From positions 930,001 to 994,000 of the forward strand of contig NZ_SAIY01000001.1 in assembly GCF_010560025.1 (NCBI RefSeq): DNA of 64,000 nt, in the 5' to 3' direction. Positions 1 to 8,102 of this stretch are shown here, one piece after another (the stretch's first letter is position 1; the number at the start of each line of letters is the position of its first letter). The notes under the pieces are model-generated. The model did not search any database and was not told the DNA's origin. It saw only the letters and a program-made list of their open reading frames with translations. The position numbers were made by a program, and so were the translations under genes. The DNA comes from Verrucosispora sioxanthis. Lineage in GTDB: Bacteria > Actinomycetota > Actinomycetes > Mycobacteriales > Micromonosporaceae.

Positions 1-203
1 CGGTAGAGCGTGGGAGTCCAAGCACCCGAAGGAACGACCGACAGCGAGCCGACCCGTCGACTGAACCGCACAAGTTCGCATGCTGGCCGGTGGCGCACCG
101 CCCCGTACCGTCCGACGGTCGGGCGGACGGGTAGCGTGTGCCACAGCCGCCCGCGCCATCGACGCGGCCGGCAGGACGAACTGGTTCAGGAGGGCGTACG
201 CCG

Positions 204-1226
204 GTGAAGCGGCCCACGATCGCGGACGTCGCCCGGCGGGCGGGGGTCTCCAAGGGTGCGGTCTCGTACGCGCTGAACGGCCAGCCGGGCGTCTCCGAGG
301 CGACCCGGCAACGCATCCTCGCCATCGCCGCCGAGATCGGGTTCAGCCCGAGCAGCGCCGCCCGCGCCCTGTCCGGCGCGACCGCCCGGGCCATCGGCCT
401 GATCCTCGCCCGCCCGGCGCGAACCCTCGGCATCGAGCCGTTCTTCATGGAGCTGATCAGCGGCGTCGAGGCGGAGCTGTCCGCCCGGTCGTACGCGCTG
501 ACTCTCCAGGTGGTCGCCGACCAGAGCGCCGAGATCGCGGTGTACCGGCGCTGGTGGGGCGAGCGGCGGGTCGACGGCGTGCTGATCTGCGATCTGCGGA
601 CCGACGACGGGCGGGTGCCGGTGCTGGAGGAGCTGGGTCTGCCGGCCGTGGTGATCGGCGGCCCGACCGGCACCGGCGGGCTGCCGAGTGTCTGGTCGGA
701 CGACGCGGCGGCACTCGTGGAGACGGTGGAGTACCTCTACGCCCTCGGTCACCGCAGGATCGCCCGGGTCGGCGGCCTGCCCGAGCTGCAGCACACCGCG
801 ATCCGTACCCAGGCGTTCACCGAGGTGTGCCGGCGGCTCGGTCTCGCCGAGGCAATCACCGCCTCCTCCGACTACACCGGCGAGGAGGGTGCCCGAGCCA
901 CCCGGCGGCTGCTCAGTTCCCGGGTCCGCCCGACCGCGATGATCTACGACAACGACGTGATGGCGATTGCCGGGCTGTCGGTGGCCCAGGAGATGGGGCT
1001 CGCGGTCCCCGCCGATCTGTCCATCGTGGCCTGGGACGACTCCCCGCTGTGTCGGCTGGTGCATCCACCGCTCACCGCGTTGAGTCGGGACATCCCGGCC
1101 TACGGGGCACACGCGGCGCGCCAGTTGCTGCAGCTGATCGAGGGAGCCCCGACGGGCGGGCTGGAGGACGAGGCCCCGCATCTGACGCCACGCGGCAGCA
1201 CCGGCCCCGCCCCCGGCAACAGGTGA
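204..1226 (+). CDS. LacI family transcriptional regulator
   Basis: A 340-residue LacI-type repressor or activator that should bind DNA as a dimer and respond to a sugar. Residues 3-25 form the classic N-terminal helix-turn-helix (TIADVARRAGVSKGAVS), followed by a hinge and a periplasmic-binding-protein-like effector domain to the C-terminus. I start it at GTG 204 because AGGAGGG lies at 188-194 and the family normally begins a few residues before the helix-turn-helix; an upstream in-frame start at 138 would add an unconserved basic leader. It converges with the EAL gene, whose stop is 23 bases away. Its target is not evident: no sugar transporter or hydrolase adjoins it on the right, so the partner operon may lie left of the window. 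LacI-type operators do occur elsewhere here (50331-50344), but no link is shown. Confidence 0.93.
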   Translation: MKRPTIADVARRAGVSKGAVSYALNGQPGVSEATRQRILAIAAEIGFSPSSAARALSGATARAIGLILARPARTLGIEPFFMELISGVEAELSARSYALTLQVVADQSAEIAVYRRWWGERRVDGVLICDLRTDDGRVPVLEELGLPAVVIGGPTGTGGLPSVWSDDAAALVETVEYLYALGHRRIARVGGLPELQHTAIRTQAFTEVCRRLGLAEAITASSDYTGEEGARATRRLLSSRVRPTAMIYDNDVMAIAGLSVAQEMGLAVPADLSIVAWDDSPLCRLVHPPLTALSRDIPAYGAHAARQLLQLIEGAPTGGLEDEAPHLTPRGSTGPAPGNR

Positions 1227-1248
1227 AGCGGCTGAGCGGCCGCACCGG

Positions 1249-2511
1249 TCAACGCGACGTCGAGGGAAACTCCTCGAAGTACGCCTCGACCCGCTCGGCG
1301 GTCGCCGGCCGGGCCAGCTCGAAGCCCTGGCCGTAGCGGCAGCCGGCCCGGTGCGCCCCCTCGACCTGGTGGGCCGACTCCAGTTCCTCGGCCACCACCT
1401 CAAGACCCAGCCGCTCGGCCACCGTGACCACCACGTCCAGCAGAGGTCGGTGCGGGTCAGCACCGGCCGTGGCCACCTCCGGCCCGACCTTGAGCAGGTC
1501 GATCGGTAGTCGCCGGAGTTGGGCGAGGGAGGCGTGCTCGGCCCGGAAGTCGTCGAGCGCGGTGCGGATGCCCATCGAGCGCAGCCCGGCGAGCCGGGCC
1601 ACCACCGTCGGCAACTCGGCGGCGACCTTCGGCTCGGCGACCTCGACCACCAGTTGGTCCGGTCCCACCCCGTATGCCTCCAGCACCGCCGCCGTCCGGG
1701 GCACGAAGTCCGGTGAGGTGAGTTCCCGGGTGGTCACGTTCACCGCCATCCACATCCGCCGGCCACCCACCGTCCAGTCGGCCAACTGTCGACAGGCCCG
1801 GTCCAGCACCCAGGTGCCCAGCTCGCCCACGATGTCGAGATCCTCGGCCACCGGTAGCAGTTCCGTCGGGAAAACGGTGCCCAGCACCGGGTTGCGCCAC
1901 CGCAACAGCGCCTCGGTGCCGACCGGAGCCCGGTCGGCCAGGCTGAGCACCGGCTGGTAGACCAGATCCAACTCGCCCCGGGCGACCGCGCCGGGCAGCT
2001 CCCGCTCCAGGTCGAGCCGGCGGACCAGCTGCTCCTCCAGGTAGGCGTCGTACCACTCGACCCGGTCCCGGCCGAGTTGCGCCGCGCGCCGACGGGCCAG
2101 GTCCGCCTGGCGGAACAGGTCCTCCGGCTGCCCGCTGCCCAACTCGGTCAGCCCGATGCTGGGTCGCGACCGCAGCACCGCCCCGGCAACCTCGTAGGGT
2201 CGACTCAGCGCGGTGAGCAGCCGGGTGCCGAGCGCGTACGCGAGCACCGCTCCGGACCCGCTGACCACCGCGAGTCCCGTACCGGTCAGGTCGAACACCT
2301 CGCCGTCGTCGGCGGCCACGGCTCGGGCCCGGCGAACGGCCTCGGCGGCGACGTCGTCGCGCACCAGCCGGCCGGGCAGTTCGGTGAGGTGCAGGTCGAC
2401 CACGAGCAGGGCGCCGCAGGCCGGTTCGGGGCGGGCCGCCAGCGCCCGCAGCAGGCCGGCGCGACCTGCGGAGCCACCCGGGTCGGCGGGTGCCGGTGCC
2501 TTCGCGGACAT
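1249..2511 (-). CDS. EAL-domain protein with degenerate GGDEF (C-terminal half of a frameshifted gene)
   Basis: Encodes a GGDEF-like region with no recognisable GGDEF motif (roughly residues 15-170 from ATG 2511), followed by an EAL phosphodiesterase domain. The EAL part retains TEALLRW, an Asn in VNVTTREL, ALDDF, the Lys in LLKVG and the YGQGF end motif. It departs from consensus after DDF (RAEHASL instead of GTGYSSL), so c-di-GMP hydrolysis is uncertain. Upstream of ATG 2511 this frame is non-coding in character, while the adjacent frame encodes a multi-pass membrane domain that becomes nonsense-like at the same point. No good ribosome site precedes ATG 2511. The simplest reading is one membrane-GGDEF-EAL gene interrupted by a one-base frame change; two independent genes are the alternative. 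Confidence 0.8.
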   Translation of the reverse strand: MSAKAPAPADPGGSAGRAGLLRALAARPEPACGALLVVDLHLTELPGRLVRDDVAAEAVRRARAVAADDGEVFDLTGTGLAVVSGSGAVLAYALGTRLLTALSRPYEVAGAVLRSRPSIGLTELGSGQPEDLFRQADLARRRAAQLGRDRVEWYDAYLEEQLVRRLDLERELPGAVARGELDLVYQPVLSLADRAPVGTEALLRWRNPVLGTVFPTELLPVAEDLDIVGELGTWVLDRACRQLADWTVGGRRMWMAVNVTTRELTSPDFVPRTAAVLEAYGVGPDQLVVEVAEPKVAAELPTVVARLAGLRSMGIRTALDDFRAEHASLAQLRRLPIDLLKVGPEVATAGADPHRPLLDVVVTVAERLGLEVVAEELESAHQVEGAHRAGCRYGQGFELARPATAERVEAYFEEFPSTSR

Positions 2512-3563
2512 CGGGTCCGGGCGGCGGCCGACTCGTCGCTCGACGTCGCGGCCGCGGTATCGACCAGTTGGCGCACCACAAGTGGCGGGACCACAGCGAG
2601 CGCGAGCAGCACCGCCGTGCGGTCGGGCAGCAGACCGGCCTGCAACTGGTGGACGGCGGCGAGCGCCACCGCGACCGGTGGGAGCACCGCCCGTGGCCAG
2701 GCCAGTGCGGTCCGCCGGGCGGGTGCGGGCTGCGCCACCTGCCGGACCCCGGCCGCGACCAGCAGCACGCCGACCACGAGGGGCGGCACGGCCAGCAGCG
2801 CCACCCGCCCGCCGGCAGGACCGGCCGGCAACCCGGCCAGCAGCACCAGGGCGAACAGGGTCAGCGCGGAGCCGCCACGACACCGGGCGGTACCGCCGTC
2901 GCGGCCGGCCCCGGTCAGCACGGCCAACGCGTCGACGGCGAGTAGGCCCAGGGCCACCGCGACCGCCAGGCGCACCGGCGCGGGCACACCGGCGTACGGC
3001 AGCAGCAGCCAGGCGGTGAGGACCAGGCAGACACCGGGTGCGGCCTGGTCGAGCAGCCGGTGCAGCCGACCCCGCACCGACCGACGCGACCGGTGCAGGC
3101 TGAACAGACCACCGCCGAGCAGCGCGCCGGTGCCGGCGAGCCCGGCCGCGGCGGCCGCCGGGCGGTATCCGGCGGAGGCCAGCGGTAGCACCGCCGCGGT
3201 CAGGCCGGCGGTCACCACCGCAGCATGCAGCAGGGCGGCGGCCCGTCGTGGACGCGCCGCCCGGCGGCGGGCCAGCCGGCCGGCCGGCGGTCCGGCCGCC
3301 GGATCGGGGCCGAGGGTCAGCCGGGACAGCCGAACCCCCGCCAACGTGGACGCGGCCGCACCGGCCAGCGCCACCACGGCGAGGGGAGGCACCGGACCGG
3401 CCGCACCGAGGACGATCAGCACGGCGGCGACCGCGAGCACACAGGTCTCCGGCAGGAGCGGCCGGGCGCTGGCACAGGACGGAGCGCTACGGAACACAGA
3501 CGCGACGGGCACGGCGGTCGCCTTCGTGAGGGGGCACGGGGGCGGTACGCGGACGACGGACAT
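2512..3563 (-). CDS. Multi-pass membrane N-terminal half of the frameshifted EAL gene
   Basis: About 350 residues of strongly hydrophobic sequence with roughly eight to ten predicted membrane segments, separated by Arg-rich cytoplasmic loops. It starts at ATG 3563. The frame stays open to 2286, but beyond about 2511 the translation is Cys/Trp/Pro-rich and looks like an out-of-frame reading of the signalling domain. The last sensible residues, around DTAAATSSDESAAARTR, look like a linker. N-terminal membrane sensors of this kind are common on actinobacterial GGDEF-EAL proteins, including the intact one at 15292-17727. I infer that both halves belong to one protein of roughly 770 residues. Confidence 0.7.
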
Positions 3564-3744
3564 GGTCCACCGCCCACCCCCGGTGAACGAGTCGTTCGGC
3601 GAGAAGTGACGGCCTGTCGACAGTGAGTCAGGTCACGACAACCGAGTGTGGAGCTGGACCCACGCCGGTGTCGCCGGACGGGCGTGCCGCTCGCGACCGA
3701 CGGCCCACCGCCAGCCGTCTCCGCCGAGGTGGGATCATCTGGTC

Positions 3745-4122
3745 ATGCCGCGCACCGACACCGCACGATTCCGGCACAACCAGGCCATCCTGGCCGGGGC
3801 GATCGTCGCCACCATCGGCGCCGTGCCGCTGGCCAGTTCCCGCCCCTACCTGCTGCCGGTGCTGCTGGTGCCGCTGGCGGTGGCGGTCTGGGCCTGGCGG
3901 GCCGGCACCGACGCCGACGTGCGGGGGCTACGGCTACGGGCGCTCGCCGGGGAGCGCCGGATCTCGTGGGACCAGGTGGTCGAGCTGGCGGCCGACCCCC
4001 GCGGGCGGGCGGTGGCCCAGCTCGACGACGGCCGATGGTTCGTGCTCCCGGCCGTGCGGAGTGTGGACCTGCCGAGACTGGTGACGGCGGCCGGACGCGA
4101 CGTCGCCGGAGCGGATCAGTAA
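3745..4122 (+). CDS. Small membrane protein, PH-domain-like
   Basis: A 125-residue protein with two close hydrophobic segments near the N-terminus (about residues 13-45), then a short soluble domain with the pattern RRISWDQVVELAAD...AQLDDGRWFVLPAV. That layout is typical of actinobacterial small membrane proteins carrying a bacterial PH (YdbS-like) domain. ATG 3745 is chosen because the in-frame extension back to 3646 has poor composition. The 3' end overlaps by seven bases the convergent dehydrogenase gene. No specific function can be assigned. Confidence 0.75.
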   Translation: MPRTDTARFRHNQAILAGAIVATIGAVPLASSRPYLLPVLLVPLAVAVWAWRAGTDADVRGLRLRALAGERRISWDQVVELAADPRGRAVAQLDDGRWFVLPAVRSVDLPRLVTAAGRDVAGADQ

Positions 4123-5042
4123 CCGTCCACCACGACGTTGCGTGTTGGCTCACCGGCCGCGAACCGTCGGATCTGCTGACCGACCAGCCGGTACGCCCTG
4201 GGCAGCAGGCCCCGTACCGAGCCGGCCACGTGCGGAGTGATCAGCACGTTCGGCATCTCCCAGAGCGGGTGGTCGGCGGGTAGCGGCTCGGGGTCGGTCA
4301 CGTCCAGCGCGGCGGAGATCCGTCCGGTGGCCAGCTCGGCGACAAGGGCGTCGGTCCGGGCAACTGGGCCCCGGGCGGCGTTGACCAGCAGGGCCCCGTC
4401 CCGCATCGCGGCGAGGAACCTCTCGTCGACCAGCCCTCGGGTCTGCTCGGTCAGCGGCACCAGCAGCACCACGACGTCGGCCCGCGGCAGCAGTCGCGGC
4501 AACTCGTCGACGCCGTGCACCCCCTGCTCGGGCCGGGCGCTGCGGGCCACCAGCAGGAACTCCACCTCGAACGGCGTCAGCCGCGCCCGCAACGCGGTCC
4601 CGATCGACCCCGAGCCGACGATCAGCACCCGTTTGCCGGCCAGTTCGTCGGTGGGGGCCACCTCGTCGTACGCCCACCGCCGCCGGGCCTGCGCGCGGGC
4701 CATCGCCGGGAAGGCGCGCAGCTGGGCGAGGATCGCGGCGACCACCCACTCGGCGGTGGACGGGTCGTGCACCCCGCGGGCGTCGCAGAGCGTGACACCG
4801 TCGGGCACCCGACCCACCCAGGCGTCGGCGCCGGCCGAGAGCAGCTGCACCACCGCCAGGTCGGGCAGCTCGCGCAGCAGGGCCACGGCCTCCTCACCGG
4901 CCAGGAACGGCGGCACCCAGAACCGAACGCCGGCCCTCGGCGACGGCAGCTTCGCCGGATCCTCCATCGTCTCGACGACGACCCCCGGCGGCAGCTCGCC
5001 GAGCAGGACGTGGCCGGCCTCGTGCGGGATCCAAACCTTCAC
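4116..5042 (-). CDS. D-isomer-specific 2-hydroxyacid dehydrogenase
   Basis: A 308-residue NAD(P)-dependent reductase/dehydrogenase of the D-2-hydroxyacid family, which interconverts 2-oxoacids and D-2-hydroxyacids in the cytosol. The Rossmann motif VGSGSIG sits near residue 140. The substrate-binding Arg is in NAARGPVAR near 220, the Glu in DPEPLP near 250 and the catalytic His in ITPHVAG near 268, in the family order. Start chosen at GTG 5042 (KVWIPHEAGH follows); the frame is open to 5108 but that extension is Gly/Pro/Arg-rich and overlaps the divergent neighbour's leader. The substrate cannot be read from the sequence; glyoxylate/hydroxypyruvate reductase-like activity is possible. Confidence 0.9.
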   Translation of the reverse strand: MKVWIPHEAGHVLLGELPPGVVVETMEDPAKLPSPRAGVRFWVPPFLAGEEAVALLRELPDLAVVQLLSAGADAWVGRVPDGVTLCDARGVHDPSTAEWVVAAILAQLRAFPAMARAQARRRWAYDEVAPTDELAGKRVLIVGSGSIGTALRARLTPFEVEFLLVARSARPEQGVHGVDELPRLLPRADVVVLLVPLTEQTRGLVDERFLAAMRDGALLVNAARGPVARTDALVAELATGRISAALDVTDPEPLPADHPLWEMPNVLITPHVAGSVRGLLPRAYRLVGQQIRRFAAGEPTRNVVVDGY

Positions 5043-5140
5043 CTCGCCGACGATAGGCGTCGGCGCGGGCCGACCAGCCGATGGGGGGCGACCCGCGCCG
5101 CCATCCACGGGGTCGGCCTCGGCGGGCTACTCTGGGGCGG

Positions 5141-6304
5141 GTGAGCGCTCCCCCGTACCTCCGCGCCCGTCAGGTTCGTGCCGCCCTCGTGGCGTCCTGC
5201 GCGACGCTGCTGCTCGTCGCCGGTGGTTGCAGCCTCGGCGACCCGGAACCCGACCCGGCCGGCGAGCCACCGAACCTGCCCAGTCCGACGGTCACCACGG
5301 GCGATGGCGACCAGGAGGTCGTCGCCACCGTGCTCGCGCAGGGGTTGCGGGTGCCGTGGGGGATCGCTTTCCTGCCCGACGGCGGCGCCCTGGTCACCGA
5401 ACGCGACAGCGGCCGCATCGTCCAGGTCGGCCCGGAGTCGACCGCCGACGGTTTGAAGATCACCGAGGTGCAGACCATCGACGACGTGGTCGCCTCGGGC
5501 GAGGGTGGTCTGCTGGGCATCGCGGTCTCTCCCGAGTTCGCCCAGGACCGGACGGTCTTCGTCTACTACACCGCCGAACGGGACAACCGGGTGGCCCGGC
5601 TGCGACTCGGTGAGAAACCGACCCCGATCCTGACCGGCATTCCCAAGGCGGGCATCCACAACGGCGGCGGCCTGGCCTTCGGCCCGGACGGGCAGCTCTA
5701 CGCCAGCACCGGCGACGCCGGGGACACCGACCAGTCGCAGGACGTCGAGCAACTCGGCGGCAAGATCCTGCGGATCACACCGGACGGCAAGCCGGCGCCC
5801 GGGAATCCCTTCCCGGACTCGCCCGTCTGGTCGCTGGGGCACCGCAACGTGCAGGGCATCGCCTGGTCCGGCGACCGGATGTACGCCGTCGAGTTCGGCC
5901 AGAACACCTGGGACGAGATCAACCAGATCACCAAGGGCAAGAACTACGGCTGGCCCGAGGTCGAGGGGCGCGAGGACGACGACCGGTACGTCGACCCGAT
6001 CGTGCAGTGGTCGACCGATGAGGCGTCCTGCTCCGGCCTGGCCGCGGTGGAACGGATGCTCGCCACCGCCTGCCTGCGCGGTCAACGGCTCTGGCTGGTC
6101 GAGCTGACCGAGACCGGCACGGTCCTCGGCCAGCCGCAGGCCCTGCTGACCGAGCGGTACGGGCGACTGCGGGCGATCGCCGCCGCGCCGGACGGTTCGC
6201 TCTGGGTCAGCACCTCCAACCACGACGGGCGGGGCCGGCCGGCGCCCGAGGACGACCGGTTGCTGCGCCTCGTCTTCGCCGGTGGCGGTGCCGGGCGTAG
6301 CTGA
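5141..6304 (+). CDS. PQQ-dependent sugar dehydrogenase-like lipoprotein (glucose/sorbosone dehydrogenase family)
   Basis: A 387-residue exported lipoprotein. The signal peptide ends in a lipobox (LLVAGGC, Cys near residue 30), predicting attachment to the outer face of the membrane. The mature part is a six-bladed beta-propeller of the GSDH family with [27 protein letters not shown] and [11 protein letters not shown] in the expected order. Members oxidise sugars or bind them using PQQ, but many actinobacterial copies are uncharacterised and may not be active enzymes. GTG 5141 is chosen because it places the signal peptide at the N-terminus. It is divergent from the 2-hydroxyacid dehydrogenase. 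Confidence 0.9.
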   Translation: MSAPPYLRARQVRAALVASCATLLLVAGGCSLGDPEPDPAGEPPNLPSPTVTTGDGDQEVVATVLAQGLRVPWGIAFLPDGGALVTERDSGRIVQVGPESTADGLKITEVQTIDDVVASGEGGLLGIAVSPEFAQDRTVFVYYTAERDNRVARLRLGEKPTPILTGIPKAGIHNGGGLAFGPDGQLYASTGDAGDTDQSQDVEQLGGKILRITPDGKPAPGNPFPDSPVWSLGHRNVQGIAWSGDRMYAVEFGQNTWDEINQITKGKNYGWPEVEGREDDDRYVDPIVQWSTDEASCSGLAAVERMLATACLRGQRLWLVELTETGTVLGQPQALLTERYGRLRAIAAAPDGSLWVSTSNHDGRGRPAPEDDRLLRLVFAGGGAGRS

Positions 6305-6370
6305 GGCGCCGACGCACGACCTCATTCCAGGTTTGCCAAGATCTTTCGGCGGGCAGGTCAGAATCTCATC

Positions 6371-7990
6371 ATGGACGGTCAGCAGAACGACGAGCCACGC
6401 CGCGACCGGGACGGGGAGACGACCCCTGATCGGTCGCGTCGCTTCCCACTGACGCGACGTTCCGCGGCATCGCGTGCCGGCGTCGGGTGGCACCTGGGCC
6501 TGCGCCGCCTCGCTGTCGGCCTGGCCGTCCTGGTCGTCACGCTCTTCGGTGTGCTCGCCGGGGTCGTGGCGGGCGGCAACGTGGGCACCGAGATCGGGCC
6601 GTTCCACGCTCGCCTGGCCGTGTCACCGACGACCGACGGCGGCACCACCGTCGACATCCCCCCGCTGGGCTCGTTGCTGCTGGACAGCCACGACGGGCCG
6701 ACCCAGCTGACCGTGGAGCTGGGCGCGTTGGAGCAGAGCCGGGTCGAGGCCCTGATCGGCGACCCGGCGAGCCTCAACCGGGCCACCCAGTCGGCGGTCG
6801 ACGAGGTTCGGGAGGGGGTGATGCGGCTCGGCCTGCGCACGGTCGGCTCCGCCGTACTGGCCACCCTGGTGCTGGCGCTGCTGGTGTTCCGCGACACCCG
6901 CCGGGCGGCCTGGGCCGGCGGCCTCGCGCTGCTGATCACGGCCGGTAGCCTGGGCACCGCCGCCGCCACCATCCGACCCCAGTCGATCGAGGAGCCCCGG
7001 TACGAGGGACTGCTGGTCAACGCCCCGGCCATCGTCGGTGACGTGCGCAAGATCGCCGACGACTACACCCGGTACGCCGAGCAGCTCCAACGGCTCATCG
7101 GCAACGTCACCCAGCTCTACACGACGGTGTCGGCGCTGCCGGTGTACGAGCCGGACCCGGGCACCACCCGGGTGTTGCACATCTCCGATCTGCACCTCAA
7201 CCCGAGCGCCTGGCAGCTCATCCGGACCGTGACCGAGCAGTTCGGGATCGACGTGGTGATCGACACCGGTGACATCACCGACTGGGGCAGCGAGCCCGAG
7301 GCGTCCTACGTCGGCTCGATCAGCCTGCTGGAGAAGCCGTACGTGTACATCCGGGGCAACCACGACTCGGGCCGTACGGCGGCGGCGGTGGCCCGCCAAC
7401 CGAACGCGGTGGTACTGGACAACACCACGACCACCGTCGCCGGGCTGACCATCGCCGGGATCGGTGATCCCCGCTTCACCCCGGACAAGAGCACCTCGCC
7501 GGCCAGCGGCGGGCTGAACCAGTCCACCGCGGACGAGTTGATCACCAACGGTGAGACCCTCGCCGCCACGATCCGCAGCTCGCCCCGGCCGGTCGACATC
7601 GCGCTCGTGCACGACCCGGCCGCCGCCGGCCCGCTCTCCGGCACCACTCCGCTGGTGCTCGCCGGGCACACCCACGATCGGCAGGTCAACACGCTGCCGG
7701 AGGTTCCCGGCCAGCAGCCCACCACGCTGATGGTGCAGGGCTCCACCGGCGGTGCCGGACTGCGGGGGCTGGAGCAGGAGGAGCCGACCCCACTGGCGAT
7801 GACGGTGCTCTACTTCGACCAGGAGAAGCGACTCCAGGCGTACGACGACATCACCGTGGGCGGCACCGGCCAGGCCCAGGTGAACCTCGAACGCACCGTC
7901 ATCGCCCCACCGGTAACCACCCCCCTCGGCGCCACCCCCACAGCCACCCCCACCACCACCATCTCCCCCACCCCAACCCCCACCCGCTGA
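6371..7990 (+). CDS. Membrane-anchored metallophosphoesterase
   Basis: A 539-residue calcineurin-like phosphoesterase. It has an Arg-rich cytoplasmic N-terminus, one membrane segment at about 36-62, an outside domain, and two more hydrophobic segments at about 157-200. The catalytic domain carries all metal-binding motifs: ISDLHL near 272, DTGDITDWG near 300, RGNHDS near 329, ALVHDP near 415 and AGHTHDR near 432. A low-complexity Pro/Thr tail (repeated PT) ends the protein. Two-metal phosphatase or phosphodiesterase activity is expected, and the topology suggests the active site faces outside. An inverted repeat at 8029-8083 follows the stop. Confidence 0.9.
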   Translation: MDGQQNDEPRRDRDGETTPDRSRRFPLTRRSAASRAGVGWHLGLRRLAVGLAVLVVTLFGVLAGVVAGGNVGTEIGPFHARLAVSPTTDGGTTVDIPPLGSLLLDSHDGPTQLTVELGALEQSRVEALIGDPASLNRATQSAVDEVREGVMRLGLRTVGSAVLATLVLALLVFRDTRRAAWAGGLALLITAGSLGTAAATIRPQSIEEPRYEGLLVNAPAIVGDVRKIADDYTRYAEQLQRLIGNVTQLYTTVSALPVYEPDPGTTRVLHISDLHLNPSAWQLIRTVTEQFGIDVVIDTGDITDWGSEPEASYVGSISLLEKPYVYIRGNHDSGRTAAAVARQPNAVVLDNTTTTVAGLTIAGIGDPRFTPDKSTSPASGGLNQSTADELITNGETLAATIRSSPRPVDIALVHDPAAAGPLSGTTPLVLAGHTHDRQVNTLPEVPGQQPTTLMVQGSTGGAGLRGLEQEEPTPLAMTVLYFDQEKRLQAYDDITVGGTGQAQVNLERTVIAPPVTTPLGATPTATPTTTISPTPTPTR

Positions 7991-8028
7991 CCCCTCCCCT
8001 CCCCCACCCCACCCAACCTTTCCCCGTC

Positions 8029-8083
8029 GATCATGAAGTTGTTGTCCGGGAGAGCGCTCACCGGTGACAACAACTTCATGATC
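8029..8083. terminator. Inverted repeat between convergent genes, GATCATGAAG family
   Basis: Perfect 18-bp arms, 8029-8046 (gatcatgaagttgttgtc) and 8066-8083, enclose a 19-base loop. The loop holds a small palindrome GAGCGCTC at 8052-8059. The element lies between the convergent metallophosphoesterase (stop 7990) and the AceE-like gene (stop 8103), so a bidirectional terminator role is natural. Its core recurs at 10511-10577. Confidence 0.7.
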
Positions 8084-8102
8084 AACCAGGGGATGGGGTG
8101 GG

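Noticed and set aside
1..45. A CGGTAGAGCG start resembling the D-arm of a tRNA, followed by GTCCAAG like an anticodon loop.
   Set aside because: The flanking bases do not form an anticodon stem, and no T-arm or acceptor stem follows; the 5' part would lie outside the window. Treated as chance.
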